Shown in pieces: positions 5,677-7,297 of a stretch of DNA of 7,297 nt; position 1 is the stretch's first letter, and the number at the start of each line of letters is the position of its first letter. The notes beneath the pieces are model-generated. The model made no database searches. It was not told where the DNA came from and was given only the letters and a program-made list of their open reading frames with translations. Position numbers and translations under genes: made by a program. Source of the DNA: a bacterium (lineage in GTDB: Bacteria > Patescibacteriota > Microgenomatia > JAUYPR01); the NCBI GenBank assembly GCA_030695785.1, contig JAUYPR010000077.1:1-7297 (forward strand), read 5' to 3'.

Positions 5677-6584
5677 TTTTCTAAAAACCACTCCGCTTCC
5701 AAGGCGGCGCGGCAACCATCACCGGCCGCAGTGACCGCTTGGCGATACCGATAATCTTCGATGTCCCCCGCAACGAATACTCCGTCAATGCTTGTATGCA
5801 CATGGTCAGTTGTCTGAACATAGCCTTTCTTATCAAGCTCAATCTGCCCTTGAAGAAAACTGGTGTTCGGCGTGTAGCCGATCGCAATAAATATCCCGTC
5901 AACCGCAAGGTCCTGCGTTTGGCCGGTTTCGATATGTTTGACGCGAACACCACTCACCCGATCTGTCCCGAGAATATCCTCCACCGTATGCTTCCAGAGA
6001 AAAGAAATTTTGGGGTTTTTCTGCGCCCGGTCTGCCATAATCTGACTTGCCCGCAGCGTATCTTTCCGGTGAATGACCGTGACAGATGGTGCGAATTTCG
6101 TGAGGAACAACGCCTCTTCCATGGCCGTATCTCCACCCCCCACGACCGCCACCTTTTTTCCTTTGAAGAAAAACGCGTCACATACCGCGCACGTGGACAC
6201 GCCTTTGCCAAGCAAGCGTTTTTCATTGGGAAGACCCAGGAATTTTGACGACGCGCCAGTGGCAAGAATGACTGCATCTGCCTGTTCCGTTTGCGGTCCA
6301 ACCACAACCGTGCATGGTTTTTTCGAGAAGTCGACCGCAGTCACATCGTCATTCACAAACGTCGCGCCAAACCGCTCGGCCTGTTTTCTCCATTCCTGCA
6401 TGAGTTCCGGCCCCAAAATCCCGTTGGGGAACCCCGGATAGTTTTCAACTTCCGAGGTCAACATCAATTGCCCGCCAGGGGTTTTCCCGGCAATGACAAG
6501 CGGCGCAAGGTTTGCCCGCGCCGCATAAATGGCCGCAGTCAACCCTGCAGGTCCTGAGCCAATGATGATGAGGCGTGTCGTCAT
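5673..6584 (-). CDS. trxB: Thioredoxin reductase (NADPH, FAD)
   Basis: This 303-residue cytoplasmic flavoprotein passes electrons from NADPH to thioredoxin. It has the N-terminal FAD-binding GSGPAG (about 9-14), the redox-active disulfide CAVC (Cys132, Cys135), the NADPH-domain GGGDTAMEE (149-157), the 2'-phosphate-binding HRKDTLRAS (172-180), and the C-terminal FAD block GVFVAGD followed by RQAVTAAGDGCRAA. Length is normal for the low-molecular-weight bacterial type. I start it at the ATG at 6584, not at the in-frame GTG at 6590: the ATG overlaps the guaA stop as ATGA and lies 5 nt after a GGAG Shine-Dalgarno (6590-6593), whereas the GTG would use the last base of that site. Its stop overlaps the next gene's start by another ATGA. 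No thioredoxin gene is visible here, so the partner must be elsewhere. All catalytic residues are present. Confidence 0.96.
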   Translation of the reverse strand: MTTRLIIIGSGPAGLTAAIYAARANLAPLVIAGKTPGGQLMLTSEVENYPGFPNGILGPELMQEWRKQAERFGATFVNDDVTAVDFSKKPCTVVVGPQTEQADAVILATGASSKFLGLPNEKRLLGKGVSTCAVCDAFFFKGKKVAVVGGGDTAMEEALFLTKFAPSVTVIHRKDTLRASQIMADRAQKNPKISFLWKHTVEDILGTDRVSGVRVKHIETGQTQDLAVDGIFIAIGYTPNTSFLQGQIELDKKGYVQTTDHVHTSIDGVFVAGDIEDYRYRQAVTAAGDGCRAALEAEWFLEK

Positions 6585-7297
6585 TCCCACTCCATGGTTG
6601 CTGGAGGTTTATTAGTAATATCATACACGACACGATTCACACCAGGCACTTCGTTGACCACCCGCGTGCTGATGCGGTCAAGAAGTTCGTGCGGAAGTCG
6701 TGCCCAATGCGCGGTCATCACATCGGTTGACTCAATCGCACGCACCACGATGACGTGTTCGTACGACCGCGCGTCACCTTTCACCCCAGTTGAAAGCACA
6801 TTTGGAAACACCGCAAACGCCATAAACAGCTTCTTCGTCAACCCCACACGATCAATTTCTTCCCGCACAATCGCGTCTGCCTCCTTTGTGATCGCAATTT
6901 TCTCTTTTGTGACTGCTCCAAGAATTCTGACGGCAAGACCAGGACCAGGAAAGGGTTGACGCCAGACAATCTCGTCCGGCAATCCCAAACGGGTGCCAAC
7001 TTCGCGCACTTCGTCTTTGAACAAAAACCGCAAGGGCTCAACTAAGGTAAAGTCGAATTTTTCCGGCAAGCCAGCGACATTGTGGTGCGTTTTAATTTTG
7101 GACGACGATGCGCTTGCTGCCTGCGATTCAATCACGTCAGAATAAATCGTCCCCTGCACCAGAAACTGCGGCTTTGGTTTGAGGTTGCGCGCTTCTTTTT
7201 CAAAGACACGGATAAAGGTTTCCCCGATGATCTTCCGCTTCTTTTCTGGATCTGTTACTCCACGCAAATTTCTCAAAAAGAGTGGTGCTGCGTCGAC
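6581..7297 (-). CDS. guaA: GMP synthase (glutamine-hydrolysing), C-terminal part, cut by the window edge
   Basis: This is the last 238 residues of GMP synthase, the cytoplasmic enzyme that aminates XMP to GMP using glutamine and ATP. The reading frame runs open to the right edge. The first residues seen (VDAAPLF, then GVTDPEKKRKIIG) belong inside the ATP-pyrophosphatase domain, so the glutaminase domain and the ATP P-loop lie outside the window. Family blocks follow in order: GTIYSDVIES, the KTHHNVAGLPE substrate loop, RQPFPGPGLAVR, a GDARSYEHV segment and the dimerisation-domain end NEVPGVNRVVYDITNKPP, closing with the typical EWE. A TTG codon at 7276 is in frame but is not a start, because conserved sequence continues upstream of it. 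The stop codon overlaps the trxB start (ATGA). Nothing looks degraded. Identification is very secure; full family proteins are about 510-525 residues. Confidence 0.97.
   Translation of the reverse strand, partial: VDAAPLFLRNLRGVTDPEKKRKIIGETFIRVFEKEARNLKPKPQFLVQGTIYSDVIESQAASASSSKIKTHHNVAGLPEKFDFTLVEPLRFLFKDEVREVGTRLGLPDEIVWRQPFPGPGLAVRILGAVTKEKIAITKEADAIVREEIDRVGLTKKLFMAFAVFPNVLSTGVKGDARSYEHVIVVRAIESTDVMTAHWARLPHELLDRISTRVVNEVPGVNRVVYDITNKPPATMEWE
6590..6593 (-). promoter_or_regulatory. Shine-Dalgarno of trxB inside the end of guaA
   Basis: GGAG lies 5 nt ahead of the ATG at 6584, within the last codons of guaA. Its spacing decides the trxB start in favour of that ATG over the in-frame GTG at 6590. 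Confidence 0.7.

Noticed and set aside
5677..5715. 13-residue N-terminal extension of the dehydrogenase
   Set aside because: It lies within trxB, does not resemble dehydrogenase N-termini, and the ATG at 5676 forms an ATGA overlap with trxB.
6584..6590. GTG at 6590 as the trxB start
   Set aside because: It overlaps the Shine-Dalgarno itself; the ATG at 6584 has proper 5-nt spacing and the ATGA overlap seen at the other junctions.
7292..7297. GTCGAC (SalI site) at the very right edge, as a cloning border
   Set aside because: It encodes the conserved Val-Asp of GuaA in frame and simply coincides with the window edge.

Overview
The window is a dense, single-strand stretch of ordinary bacterial housekeeping genes. 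All nine genes lie on the minus strand and are described here in the order they are read, from high to low coordinates. The G+C content looks close to half. The tiny gaps, the ATGA start/stop overlaps, the split transketolase, the short lipoprotein diacylglyceryl transferase and the style of the MBL-fold and D-2-hydroxyacid dehydrogenase proteins suggest a small-genome candidate phylum bacterium (Patescibacteria/CPR, Parcubacteria-like). That placement is an inference from protein style, not a measured phylogeny.

Right block (7297 to 3326): the C-terminal part of GMP synthase (guaA, cut by the window edge), thioredoxin reductase (trxB), a D-lactate-dehydrogenase-type 2-hydroxyacid dehydrogenase, and a beta-CASP metallo-beta-lactamase-fold protein, probably an RNA-processing nuclease. 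Each of the three junctions is a 4-nt ATGA overlap, so the block reads as one translationally coupled operon. A short 89-nt gap (3237-3325) follows. It is the only non-coding stretch longer than 3 nt and carries a 10-bp-period direct repeat.

Left block (3236 to 25 and beyond): lgt (prolipoprotein diacylglyceryl transferase), rpiB (ribose-5-phosphate isomerase B), a divergent ribulose-phosphate 3-epimerase (rpe-like), a LOG-family protein (predicted nucleotide phosphoribohydrolase) and the N-terminal subunit of a split transketolase. A strong Shine-Dalgarno sequence at the left edge points to one more gene, most likely the C-terminal transketolase subunit. RpiB, the epimerase and transketolase form the core of the non-oxidative pentose phosphate pathway. 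LOG enzymes release ribose 5-phosphate from nucleoside monophosphates, so the block could feed nucleotide-derived ribose into central carbon metabolism.

I found no mobile element, CRISPR array, RNA gene, phage gene or exotic defence system. The points worth a second look are the LOG gene inside the pentose phosphate cluster, the altered active-site loop of the epimerase, an Lgt that seems to have lost its N-terminal arm and one conserved loop, a changed coenzyme-specificity position in the dehydrogenase, a 21-nt identity shared by the starts of two adjacent unrelated genes, and the tandem repeat in front of lgt.
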